Shown here piece by piece: positions 1 through 7,458 of a stretch of 64,000 nt of DNA. The stretch is from Novosphingobium resinovorum (GTDB taxonomy: Bacteria; Pseudomonadota; Alphaproteobacteria; Sphingomonadales; Sphingomonadaceae). Numbering within the stretch: position 1 is the stretch's first letter; every line of letters starts with the position of its first letter. Both the position numbers and the translations under genes were made by a program. The notes beneath the pieces are model-generated. The model was given only the letters and a program-made list of their open reading frames with translations, was not told where the DNA came from and searched no databases. The stretch is from contig NZ_CP017075.1 in NCBI RefSeq assembly GCF_001742225.1, positions 3,440,001-3,504,000 on the forward strand, given 5' to 3'.

Positions 1-130
1 CGCGCACCATCCACACGCCCTCGGCGACGGGCTCGGCCTTGGGAGCATAGGCCCCGGCGAAGGTCTCGGCGCGGGCGGCGACGGGCAGCGCCAGCGCGGC
101 GCCGATCAGGCTGCGGCGGGTGAGGTTCAC
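1..130 (-). CDS. Quinoprotein relay system zinc metallohydrolase (partial, N-terminus only)
   Basis: Only the first 43 codons lie in the window; the gene runs off the left edge. It starts with GTG overlapping the stop of the SoxYZ-like gene (GTGA), so the two are translationally coupled. The N-terminus reads MNLTRRSLIGAALALPVAARA, a twin-arginine-like or Sec export signal, followed by a segment ending EGVWMVRG, typical of the opening strand of metallo-beta-lactamase-fold proteins. In methylotroph-like gene sets a zinc metallohydrolase of this kind sits beside a SoxYZ-like carrier and a CXXCW protein around PQQ dehydrogenases, exactly the neighbours seen here. The family call rests mainly on that context because the metal-binding motif lies outside the window. 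Confidence 0.6.
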   Translation of the reverse strand, partial: MNLTRRSLIGAALALPVAARAETFAGAYAPKAEPVAEGVWMVR

Positions 131-915
131 CTGGCGGCCAGCGCCGCGCTGCGCGGGGTGACCGTGCCGTCGAATTCCAGCCCCGAACTATCGCGCGCGG
201 CGATCGAGAGCGGCCCCTTCGCATCGTCGACGATGAAGGTGAAGGCCGGGTCTTCGGCCACCGCTCCGAAGACCTGCAGGTCGGCGAGCGGGGTTCCGGC
301 CGAGGAGGTCACGGTCACCCGCTCGATGTTGTAGGCGGCGATGTTCTCGACGAGGCCGGTGTCCATCGGGTGCCGTAACGTCACCCTGAGGCGCGTTTGA
401 GTGCCGCTGAGTGCCCATGCCGCGCCGTGCATTTCGCCGAGGTGATTGGCCCAGTCGCCCTTGACCCGGCTGACCGGCGGGGCCGAGCAGCCGCCGCCCG
501 CCGCATCGATCCAGTTCCCCGAGACGTGCCACACCCCGTCCGTCGTGAGCACTGCCGCGCGCACCGGGGTGCGCTGGTCGAGCTTGATCCGCGTCGCCAG
601 AAACGGCGCGGCGGCGCGGGGGGCATAGTCCACCGCGACGGGAATCGGGTTGAGGTCGGCGAAGATCAGGATGCGCTTCACGTCGGGAAGGGCGCGCGCA
701 TCGACGGTGACGGGAAAGACGCGCTGGTTCTCGGCGATCTCGGGGATTTCGACCTTCACGGCAGAGTCGAAGCGCACCGTGGCGTCGCCGAACAGACGCT
801 CGGCGTGATACTCCCACATCGGCGATTTCAGCGGGTCCGCAGGCAGCGCGAAAGCGGCCGGGACCGGCGCGGCGAGGGTGGCGATGAGGGCCAGCAGGAT
901 CTTCTTGCGGATCAT
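127..915 (-). CDS. Quinoprotein dehydrogenase-associated SoxYZ-like carrier protein
   Basis: A 262-residue exported protein. The start at 915 (MIRKKILLALIATLAAP) is chosen because it opens a good signal peptide ending near AFA; an upstream extension lacks this and would run into the divergent gene. A SoxY-like half carries the carrier cysteine in AGGGCSAPPVS (mid-protein), and a SoxZ-like half with IRVTLRHPMDTG-type strands follows. In sulfur oxidisers SoxYZ carries intermediates on that cysteine; fused versions beside PQQ dehydrogenases have an unproven relay role. It lies upstream of, and overlaps, the metallohydrolase gene, and is divergent from the CXXCW gene across 58 bases that must hold both promoters. 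Confidence 0.82.
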   Translation of the reverse strand: MIRKKILLALIATLAAPVPAAFALPADPLKSPMWEYHAERLFGDATVRFDSAVKVEIPEIAENQRVFPVTVDARALPDVKRILIFADLNPIPVAVDYAPRAAAPFLATRIKLDQRTPVRAAVLTTDGVWHVSGNWIDAAGGGCSAPPVSRVKGDWANHLGEMHGAAWALSGTQTRLRVTLRHPMDTGLVENIAAYNIERVTVTSSAGTPLADLQVFGAVAEDPAFTFIVDDAKGPLSIAARDSSGLEFDGTVTPRSAALAAR

Positions 916-973
916 ACCAAGGGCCAATGTAGGCCGGGCCTCGCTCGCGTCATATTGGACCTTGGGAGGAGCC

Positions 974-1528
974 ATGGAACGCATCGGACGAAGGCTGGCG
1001 ATAGGGCTGATTCTGGCGGCCGTTTGCGTCCCGGTCGCGCGCGCTGCCGACGATTTCGACGCCGATGGCTTCCGCACCGCCCGCTACCGCGCGCCGGTGG
1101 ACCGGCTGCCTGCGCCCGCCCGCCGGATCGCGTTGGAGGACGCGCTCGGGCTGGACGAAGCCCTGTTCATCGACGTGCTTCCGGTCGAGTCCGGCCACCG
1201 TGACCCCGCGACCGGCCAATGGCGCCTCAGCCAGCCGCACGAGACGGTGCCCGGCGCGCTCTGGCACCCGGAGACGGGGCGCAGTCCGGTCGATCCGGTG
1301 CTCTGGCGCGGGCTGGAGCAGGCGGTCGCCGAGGCGCGCCGGGGAAGGCCGCGTCTGCCGGTCGTGCTGTTCTGCCGCACCGATTGCTGGATGGGCTGGA
1401 ACGCCGCACGGCGTCTGGCGAAAGGCGGCGTGCGCCACGTCTACTGGCTCGCCGAGGGGATCGAGGGCTGGCACGCCGCAGGCCGCGCACTGGTGCGGGC
1501 GGAGCCGGTGGTGGTGGCTCCGAGCTGA
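974..1528 (+). CDS. PQQ-dependent catabolism-associated CXXCW motif protein (rhodanese-like)
   Basis: A 184-residue exported protein. A strong ribosome site GGGAGGA at 964-970 fixes the ATG at 974, giving the signal peptide MERIGRRLAIGLILAAVCVPVARA. The body has a rhodanese-like fold; its active loop reads FCRTDCWMGWNA, the CXXCW signature that names this family, found next to PQQ-dependent alcohol dehydrogenases. It probably acts in the periplasm together with the divergent SoxYZ-like carrier and metallohydrolase. No PQQ dehydrogenase or PQQ synthesis gene is visible here; it would be expected beyond the left edge. Confidence 0.85.
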   Translation: MERIGRRLAIGLILAAVCVPVARAADDFDADGFRTARYRAPVDRLPAPARRIALEDALGLDEALFIDVLPVESGHRDPATGQWRLSQPHETVPGALWHPETGRSPVDPVLWRGLEQAVAEARRGRPRLPVVLFCRTDCWMGWNAARRLAKGGVRHVYWLAEGIEGWHAAGRALVRAEPVVVAPS

Positions 1529-1545
1529 TCGTCACCCACCATCGT

Positions 1546-1615
1546 CATTGCGAGCGCAGCGAAGCAATCCACGGCGGTTTATGCGGCCCTGGATTGCTTC
1601 GCTGCGCTCGCAACG
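1546..1615. repeat. Palindromic intergenic repeat (GCGAGCGCAGCGAAGCAATCC type)
   Basis: Two 26-base arms (1546-1571 and 1590-1615) are reverse complements with one mismatch around an 18-base centre. This sequence family recurs between genes in many sphingomonad genomes. It lies in the convergent gap between the CXXCW gene and the cytochrome c gene and could fold into a long hairpin in either transcript. Confidence 0.85.
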
Positions 1616-1631
1616 GCGAACGGGGGGTAAG

Positions 1632-1666
1632 AAAAACCCGCCCGCCGCTGGGTCGCGGCGGACGGG
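1632..1666 (-). terminator. Rho-independent terminator of the cytochrome c gene
   Basis: On the minus strand a 12-base-pair GC stem with one mismatch (1637-1648 with 1655-1666, six-base loop) is followed directly by five T residues (1636-1632). It lies 25 bases after the cytochrome c stop codon. Confidence 0.8.
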
Positions 1667-1690
1667 CCCCTTGAGAGTCGGTCGTGAAAC

Positions 1691-2101
1691 TCAGCGCTGC
1701 TTCTTGAGGTAGTCGATGATTTCCTTGCGCTTCGCCGCATCCTTGAGGCCGGGGAAGCTCATGCGGTTGCCCGGCACCAGCGCGCGCGGGTTCTCCAGCC
1801 ACTTGTCGAGCGTGGCGTCGTCGAGCGTCAGGCCCGACTTCTTCACGGCGTCCGAGAAAGCGAATTTCCCCTGGCCCATCTTATGGCCATAAGTGCCGAA
1901 CAGGTTGGGGCCGAGCTTGTTCGGCGCGCCCTTGGCAACGTTGTGGCATACCGCGCAGCGTGCGAACGAGACCGGCGGCGCGGCCGGAGCGGCGGGGGCG
2001 GCCTCTGCGGTCGAGGTCAGCGCGGCCTGCCCGCCCAGGCAGGCCATCAGCGCCAGCGCTCCCGCAGCGGCGAGGCCCACGCGCTTCTGCCTGATGTTCA
2101 T
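1691..2101 (-). CDS. Monohaem class I cytochrome c (soluble, exported)
   Basis: A 136-residue protein with a signal peptide (MNIRQKRVGLAAAGALALMACLGG...) and an Ala/Pro linker before one haem site, CAVCH. The distal Met ligand is probably in PGNRMSFPGL, and the C-terminal helix is KRKEIIDYLKKQR, as in mitochondrial-type or c2-type cytochromes. The start at 2101 is chosen because it opens the signal peptide. It should act as a periplasmic electron shuttle; the nearby quinoprotein genes suggest, but do not prove, a link to alcohol oxidation. A clear terminator follows it. Confidence 0.88.
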   Translation of the reverse strand: MNIRQKRVGLAAAGALALMACLGGQAALTSTAEAAPAAPAAPPVSFARCAVCHNVAKGAPNKLGPNLFGTYGHKMGQGKFAFSDAVKKSGLTLDDATLDKWLENPRALVPGNRMSFPGLKDAAKRKEIIDYLKKQR

Positions 2102-2275
2102 GTCATGTCTCCCGTTAGCCTGTCCTGTGGCCTGTCGCTTTCGCACGGGGCATGGCGGGTCGATATTGGACTTTGGACCCGGCCTGCATCCTGCGAAGGG
2201 GCATCGTACCAAGGGTCACTTGTCCGCCTCCGCCCCGCAGGCGCAGTCTGGCGCCGGGCAAAAGGGGGAGCGGAC

Positions 2276-3553
2276 TTGCTGAACGAGCACGAACTGCGCC
2301 GCATGGTAGTGAGCGAGATGCACTTGCGACGCTGGCCTCTGGTCCGCGCGCCGGCGTCGATCGTGCAGTTCGTGCGGCTGCTCGATTCGGCCGATCGCGA
2401 GGAGGAACTGGCGGCGATGCGCGCGCTGCCCTCGGCCGGGCCGATAGAGCCGTGCAGTCGGCCTCGCCATCTTTCCGGGACCCTCGCGCCGGGGCTCGCC
2501 TTCACATGGGAGCGGCACAGCGAGGCGAGTACGACGACGCTGTTCGTGACCGGCGGCGCGGCGATCCGGCCTGCTCTCACCGATGCGCTGGCATGGGCGG
2601 GGAGCCTGCCGGGCAAGGTCATCCGCGCCTCGCGCGTGCAGCTGGTCGAGGATGAGGCGGCGGCGCTGGCGCTGCTGCCCGAACTGGGCTTCGCGGCGGA
2701 CGACCTCGTCACCTGCTACATCGGCGATGCGCCCGGAGAGCGGCAGGCGCGGATCTGGTCGGACTTTCGGCTGCGCGAGGACGGCTTCGGGGTGATTCTC
2801 GCGGCGGCTTGCGGGATGGCTCCCGGTGCTTTCTCCCGCACTCTGCAGCGGCTGCAGGAGCTGGGCAACTACCGCAACCTCGCGCTGCTGGGCCTGCCCG
2901 TCGCGCGTGAGGGCTGGCGCGCGCTCGACCGCATCGAGGCAATGCTGGGCGAGACCAACCGCGCCGTCGCCCGCCCTGAAGTCACCGACGACGATCTGCT
3001 GGAGGACGTGACCCGCCTCTCGATGGAACTGGTGGCGCAGGCCAGCGCCTCCGACTTCCGCATGAGCGCCACCGCCGCCTACGCCACCATCGTCGAGGAG
3101 CGGCTGGCCGAACTCAACATCGCCGCGATCCCGGGGCAAGTCTCGCTGGCGGACTTCACCCAGCGCCGCTTCCTGCCCGCCGTGCGGACCTGCGCCGCGC
3201 ATCGCCGCCGGGCCGAGCAGCTGTCGCAGCGCACCTCGCAGGCACTGGCGCTGCTCAGGGTGCGAATTGAGACGCGAATCGAGAACCAGAACGGCCTGCT
3301 CCTCGCCTCGATGGAGCGCAGCGCCTCGCGTCAGTTGCGCCTGCAACAGCTGGTGGAGGGGCTCTCGGTCGTCGCGGTGAGCTACTACGCGCTCGGCCTG
3401 ATCGCCAAGGTACTGGAAGGCGTGGAGGAACTGGGCCTGAGGATTCACGCCCATGTGGGCACCGCGCTGCTGGCTCCGCTGGTGCTTGCGGGGGTGTGGC
3501 TGGCCATCCACCGGATGAAGCGGCGCATTCTCGGTCCGGAGGAAGGAAAATGA
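2276..3553 (+). CDS. DUF3422 family membrane-anchored protein
   Basis: About 425 residues. I chose the TTG at 2276 because a strong ribosome site (AAAGGGGGAG, 2261-2270) precedes it and the protein then begins LLNEHELRRMVVSEMHLRRWP, the usual opening of DUF3422 proteins. A longer form starting near 2105 is open but would overlap the cytochrome promoter. The large N-terminal part is soluble; a central part has a coiled coil (AHRRRAEQLSQRTSQALALLRVRIETRIENQ). Two C-terminal transmembrane helices (near VVAVSYYALGLIAKVL and ALLAPLVLAGVWLAI) anchor it. The function of the family is unknown. Confidence 0.85.
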   Translation: MLNEHELRRMVVSEMHLRRWPLVRAPASIVQFVRLLDSADREEELAAMRALPSAGPIEPCSRPRHLSGTLAPGLAFTWERHSEASTTTLFVTGGAAIRPALTDALAWAGSLPGKVIRASRVQLVEDEAAALALLPELGFAADDLVTCYIGDAPGERQARIWSDFRLREDGFGVILAAACGMAPGAFSRTLQRLQELGNYRNLALLGLPVAREGWRALDRIEAMLGETNRAVARPEVTDDDLLEDVTRLSMELVAQASASDFRMSATAAYATIVEERLAELNIAAIPGQVSLADFTQRRFLPAVRTCAAHRRRAEQLSQRTSQALALLRVRIETRIENQNGLLLASMERSASRQLRLQQLVEGLSVVAVSYYALGLIAKVLEGVEELGLRIHAHVGTALLAPLVLAGVWLAIHRMKRRILGPEEGK

Positions 3554-3657
3554 CGCTGGATGAAAATAATCTGCAAGACTCACTTGCCGGGTCCGGATTC
3601 GTGCGCTAGTGGCGCGCTCCTGCCCCGGAGCGGATGCAAATCCAGCTCCAAGATTTA

Positions 3658-3744
3658 GCGGTCGTGGCGGAATTGGTAGACGCGCAACGTTGAGGTCGTT
3701 GTGGGCGAAAGCCCGTGGAAGTTCGAGTCTTCTCGACCGCACCA
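3658..3744 (+). tRNA. tRNA-Leu (anticodon GAG), CCA encoded
   Basis: The acceptor stem GCGGTCG/CGACCGC is perfect. The anticodon stem CAACG/CGTTG encloses the loop TTGAGGT, giving anticodon GAG. A long variable arm (class II) and a T arm GAAG-TTCGAGT-CTTC follow, and the 3' CCA is encoded at 3742-3744. A possible promoter (TTGCCG around 3585, CTAGTG near the start) precedes it. Confidence 0.97.
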
Positions 3745-3782
3745 GGCAGTATTCGAACAGCACTGATCATGGCCTTCGGGCT

Positions 3783-3798
3783 CCCCTCGCAAGAGGGG
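3783..3798 (+). terminator. Possible terminator hairpin after tRNA-Leu
   Basis: CCCCTC-GCAA-GAGGGG forms a perfect six-base-pair stem with a stable tetraloop 39 bases past the tRNA. There is no T-run directly after it (the first is near 3816), so termination is a guess. The rest of 3745-3951 holds nothing else I can name. Confidence 0.35.
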
Positions 3799-3951
3799 GA
3801 TCTGCTGTTCGTATCCTTTTTCGACCAGAAGCATCTGCATGCGGCGACCGGGATTATCCCCGACGCCGGCCATCGCCGAGTTCGGACGGACATGGGCAAA
3901 TCTGCACGAATGTTCCAGAGTCGCTCCACATCACTGCTGTAACGAGGCGCA

Positions 3952-5130
3952 ATGCCCTCCCGGAACGTCCATTCCCGTATCCACGTGCTTGCCATCGGCG
4001 GCGCGCATCAGTTCGGCCATATCGTGCCGGTCGCCTGTGAGCTTGCCCGCCGTCATCCGGGGCAGGTACGCCTGTTCGTTTCCGCCGAGGCCGAAGTGGC
4101 GGCGGCCATGGCCTATGCAGGGCAGGGCGCGGCGCCCGAGATCGTCGTCATGCGCCTGCCCGCCGTCACTGCGCTGCTGCCGTCCTCGATGCACAAGTTC
4201 GTGCGGCTTACGCTCTGGGCGAAGCGGCTGCGCGATGCGGCGGTGATCCTCTGCGCCGAGCGGACCTCCACCATGCTCAAGCGCCTGCCGGGGGATTGCC
4301 CGCCGATCCTTCACATCCCCCACGGTGCGGGCGACCGCGCTGTCGGTTTCGAGCCGCGCTTCCGCCTGTTCGATCACGTCATGCTGGCAGGTCGCAAGGA
4401 CCGCGATCGCCTCGTTGAAGCGGGCTTCGTGAGAGCGCAGGACTGCACCGTCACCGGCCCGATCAAGCTGGCCGCCGTGCTCGATAATGCGCAGGCCCGG
4501 CCGCCGCTGTTCGACAACGCGCGGCCGACGATCCTCTACAACCCGCACTTCTCGAAGAAGCTCTCCTCGATCGAGGCGTTTGGGCGGGGGCTGATCGCGG
4601 CAGTGGCGGCGGACGGTCGCTACAACCTCGTCGTCGCGCCGCACGTGCGGCTGGCGAAGCGATGGTCGGCGGCGAAGCGGCGCGCGTGGGAGGCGCTGGC
4701 GATCCCGGGGCAGGTCACCGTCGATCTCGGCTCGCCGCGCTGCAACGACATGACCTATACGCTGGGCGCGGACCTCTACGTGGGCGACGTCAGCAGCCAG
4801 GTCTACGAATTCCTCGTCCGCCCGCGCCCGTGCCTGTTCGTCGATGCCAAGGGCGTCGACTGGCAGGACAGCGAGGACTACGCGATGTGGCACTTCGGCG
4901 AGGTGATCGCCCCCGACGCCGACCCCGTCGCCGCGATCGAGCGCGCCTTCGCGGCGCACGGGGACTACGTCCAGCAGCAGCGCGAGCGCATGACCTACAC
5001 CATCGACGGCATCGCGTGGCTGGCTGACGGCACGCCGACTTTCGGCACGCGTTGCCCGGTGCGCGAGGCGGCAGACACGGTGGAACGGTTCGCGGGGCTG
5101 AGAACGAAGGCAATCGCGGCAATCGCTTGA
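3952..5130 (+). CDS. CDP-glycerol glycerophosphotransferase-like protein
   Basis: A 392-residue soluble protein. The N-terminal half is a Rossmann-like domain (VLAIGGAHQFGHIVPVACEL). The C-terminal half resembles the GT-B-like donor domain of TagB/TagF transferases: ILYNPHFSKKLSS, NLVVAPHVRLAKRW, then YTLGADLYVGDVSSQVYEFL with conserved GDVSS, and RPCLFVDA. Such enzymes move a phosphoglycerol or sugar phosphate onto a surface polymer. It stands alone between a tRNA and the SOS cassette, so its substrate is unknown. The ATG at 3952 has only a modest ribosome site (AACGAGG). Confidence 0.6.
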   Translation: MPSRNVHSRIHVLAIGGAHQFGHIVPVACELARRHPGQVRLFVSAEAEVAAAMAYAGQGAAPEIVVMRLPAVTALLPSSMHKFVRLTLWAKRLRDAAVILCAERTSTMLKRLPGDCPPILHIPHGAGDRAVGFEPRFRLFDHVMLAGRKDRDRLVEAGFVRAQDCTVTGPIKLAAVLDNAQARPPLFDNARPTILYNPHFSKKLSSIEAFGRGLIAAVAADGRYNLVVAPHVRLAKRWSAAKRRAWEALAIPGQVTVDLGSPRCNDMTYTLGADLYVGDVSSQVYEFLVRPRPCLFVDAKGVDWQDSEDYAMWHFGEVIAPDADPVAAIERAFAAHGDYVQQQRERMTYTIDGIAWLADGTPTFGTRCPVREAADTVERFAGLRTKAIAAIA

Positions 5131-5161
5131 CCCCCAATTAGCGCGATTATCCACCTATCCT

Positions 5162-5189
5162 CGTCATCCCCACCTTCGCGGGGATGACG
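5162..5189. repeat. Palindromic repeat (CGTCATCCCC...GGGGATGACG family)
   Basis: The ends CGTCATCCCC and GGGGATGACG are perfect reverse complements around ACCTTCGC. The same unit recurs at 50822-50849 and twice inverted at 57614-57700, always between genes. Confidence 0.85.
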
Positions 5190-5251
5190 GGATGTGCTTA
5201 CGGCCTTTCCGGCGGGGATCGAACGGCGGTGTGGACCTGCCTCCAGAATGG

Positions 5252-5266
5252 GAACATAAGAAGAAC
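5252..5266. promoter_or_regulatory. LexA box of the imuA-imuB-dnaE2 operon
   Basis: A perfect direct repeat GAAC-N7-GAAC, the LexA operator of alphaproteobacteria, sits 28 bases before the imuA start codon. It predicts repression by LexA and induction by DNA damage. Confidence 0.93.
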
Positions 5267-5294
5267 ATAATTCCCGATTCGTAAGGCCCGTCCC

Positions 5295-6029
5295 ATGTCC
5301 CGCCCTCAGGCCCCCGCCTGTATCGAAGATCCGCCCCCGGGCACGCTCCCGCCCCTCGCTCGCGCGCAACTGCACGAGGTCCATGCGGAGGCGGAGGACT
5401 GGGCTTCGGCGCTGGCCTTCGCCTTCGGTATGGTCGAGGCGGAGGCGGCGCGCCCGATCCTTCTGCTACGCCCCCGCCGCAAGGGCGCGGGCCTCGTGCC
5501 GTGCGGGGAGGGACTGCGCGCGCTCGGCGTGGACCCGGCGCGGCTGGTGATCGTCGATGCCCGTAACGACGCTGCCCTGCTGCGCGCGGGGCTGGACGCG
5601 GCACGCAGCAGCGGTCCGGCGGCGGTACTGATGGAAAGCTGGGGGGCGATGCGCGAATACGACCTCGTCGCCAGTCGCCGCCTGATCCTTGCGGCGGAAG
5701 GCTCGCGCATCCCGGTGGTGATCCTGCGCGGCGATGCCGAGCCGCGCTCCAGCGCCGCACATACCCGCTGGACGGTTTCCAGCGCCCCCTCGGCCCCTCT
5801 GGAGACGCGCGCGCCGGGGGCCGCGACGCTGCTCGTCGAACTCGTACGCAGACGCGGCGGCCCGGCGGGGCAACGCTGGCGGCTGGAATGGAATGAAGAC
5901 CATGGCGGTTTCCGCGAACTCCCCCTCGACACCCGGCCCGCCACCGAAGAGCGCGGGCCGCCGCTACCTGGCACTGTGGTTCCCCTTTCTGCCGTGCGAG
6001 CGCGCGCGCCGCTCCGGCGTACTGCCTGA
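5295..6029 (+). CDS. imuA: ImuA, SOS mutagenesis accessory protein
   Basis: A 244-residue RecA/SulA-like protein. It is first in the damage-induced mutasome cassette. The N-terminus (LARAQLHEVHAE) and the ATP-core-like strands (ARPILLLRPRRK; RLVIVDARNDAALLRAGLDAAR; AAVLMESWG; RIPVVILRG) match the ImuA fold, though no intact Walker A is seen. The tail overlaps the start of imuB by about 137 bases in another frame. The LexA box lies just upstream. Partner proteins are ImuB and DnaE2. Confidence 0.9.
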   Translation: MSRPQAPACIEDPPPGTLPPLARAQLHEVHAEAEDWASALAFAFGMVEAEAARPILLLRPRRKGAGLVPCGEGLRALGVDPARLVIVDARNDAALLRAGLDAARSSGPAAVLMESWGAMREYDLVASRRLILAAEGSRIPVVILRGDAEPRSSAAHTRWTVSSAPSAPLETRAPGAATLLVELVRRRGGPAGQRWRLEWNEDHGGFRELPLDTRPATEERGPPLPGTVVPLSAVRARAPLRRTA

Positions 6030-7458
6030 AGGAGACGCCCCGCAGGCTCTCGTCGCGCGCGATGGACAGGCGCTGCGCCTCGCTGCCGTGGACGTGACCG
6101 CGATGCAGCAGGGCCTGTCTTCCGGCATGACCCTCGCCGATGCGCGGGCGCGCAGCCCGGACCTTGCCACCGCGCCGCACGATCCCGTCGCCGACGCGCG
6201 GGTGCTGGAGCAGCTGGCGGGGGCGATGATCGCCTTTACCCCGCTCGTCGCGCTCGATGCGCCCGATGGCCTGCTGCTCGACGTCACCGGCTGCGCGCAC
6301 CTCTTCGGCGGGGAGGAGGCGCTGGTGCGCCGCGTGGTGAAGGATGTCGGTCCGACTACCCGCCACGCCCTCGCGCCTCACTCTGCCGCCGCCCGTGCGC
6401 TTGCCCGCTTCGGTGGGAAGGACGACGTTCGCACTCTTCCGGTCGCCGCGTTGGAACTGGACGAGGGCGCGCTTTCCGGTCTGCGCCGCGCGGGCCTCGA
6501 GACGCTGGGCGATCTTGCCGCGCGGCCGATGGCGGGGCTGGCGGCGCGCTTCGGGGAGCTTGCGGTCAGCCGCCTGCGCGCCATTCTGGGAGAGACCGGC
6601 AGCCCGGTCATTCCCGTCCGCCTGACCGAGCCGATCCGGCTGGAGACGCGCTTTCCCGAACCGCTGGGCCGCACCGACGATGCGCTGGAGGTGGTCGAGG
6701 ACATGCTCGCGCAGGCCGGGCGCACGATGGAGCAGCGCCAGCTGGGCGGGCGGCGCTGGGCGGTCACGCTCCACCGCAGCGACAACCAGCGGCGGCGGCT
6801 GGTGGTGGAGACGGGCCTTGCGGTGCGCGATCCCGCCGCCGTCATGCGCCTGCTGCGCGAGCGGATCGACACGCTTTCCGACCCGCTCGACCCCGGCTTC
6901 GGCTTCGATGCGATCACCCTGGCGGTGCTCCACGCCGATCACCTGCCCTCGCGCCAGATCCTGCTTGAGAGCGGCAAGGAAGAAAACGCCGATAATGTTT
7001 CGGCGCTGGTGGACCAGCTCAGCGTGCGGCTGGGCGAGGACAGCGTGCGCCGCCTGATCCCGCGTGACCGCCACTTGCCCGAGAAGGCGCAGGCGCTGGT
7101 TCCTGCGCTGCGCCTGCGAGGCGCCCCATGGCCGGAGCCCGAAGACATGCCACCCCGCCCGCTGCTGCTGCTCGACCCGCCGCAACCGGTCGAGGTGATC
7201 GCCGGCGTGCCCGACAGCCCGCCCCAGCGCTTCCGCTGGAAGGGCCGCCTCCACGACGTCACGCTGGCCGAGGGACCGGAGCGGATCGGCGCGGAATGGT
7301 GGCTGAAACGCGGCGGCCACATGCCGGGAGGTGCGGGGGAAACGCGCGACTACTACCGCATCGAGGACGGCGCGGGCCGCCGCTACTGGATCTTCCGCCA
7401 CGGCCTGTTCAGCGAGAAACCCGACCCGCGCTGGTATCTCCACGGCCTGTTCCCGTGA
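5893..7458 (+). CDS. imuB: ImuB, catalytically inactive Y-family polymerase-like protein
   Basis: About 521 residues. The start is placed at 5893 (MKTMAVSA; 5902 is an alternative). The N-terminal YLALWFPFLPCER replaces the metal-binding D-x-D strand of DinB, consistent with ImuB acting as an inactive scaffold that brings DnaE2 to the beta clamp. Palm, fingers and little-finger-like regions follow (LLDVTGCAHLFGG; LRRAGLETLGDLAARP, a helix-hairpin-helix). The C-terminal tail ends RYWIFRHGLFSEKPDPRWYL, typical of ImuB. Its stop codon overlaps the dnaE2 start. Confidence 0.93.
   Translation: MKTMAVSANSPSTPGPPPKSAGRRYLALWFPFLPCERARRSGVLPEGDAPQALVARDGQALRLAAVDVTAMQQGLSSGMTLADARARSPDLATAPHDPVADARVLEQLAGAMIAFTPLVALDAPDGLLLDVTGCAHLFGGEEALVRRVVKDVGPTTRHALAPHSAAARALARFGGKDDVRTLPVAALELDEGALSGLRRAGLETLGDLAARPMAGLAARFGELAVSRLRAILGETGSPVIPVRLTEPIRLETRFPEPLGRTDDALEVVEDMLAQAGRTMEQRQLGGRRWAVTLHRSDNQRRRLVVETGLAVRDPAAVMRLLRERIDTLSDPLDPGFGFDAITLAVLHADHLPSRQILLESGKEENADNVSALVDQLSVRLGEDSVRRLIPRDRHLPEKAQALVPALRLRGAPWPEPEDMPPRPLLLLDPPQPVEVIAGVPDSPPQRFRWKGRLHDVTLAEGPERIGAEWWLKRGGHMPGGAGETRDYYRIEDGAGRRYWIFRHGLFSEKPDPRWYLHGLFP

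Noticed and set aside
5164..7443. A 759-codon open frame on the minus strand opposite imuA and imuB
   Set aside because: It mirrors the codon bias of the real genes, has no ribosome site or conserved motif, and crosses the LexA box region. It is a shadow of imuA/imuB.
7128..7454. Upstream extension of dnaE2
   Set aside because: It would overlap imuB by more than 300 bases. The GTG at 7455 gives the proper PHP-domain start and couples to the imuB stop.
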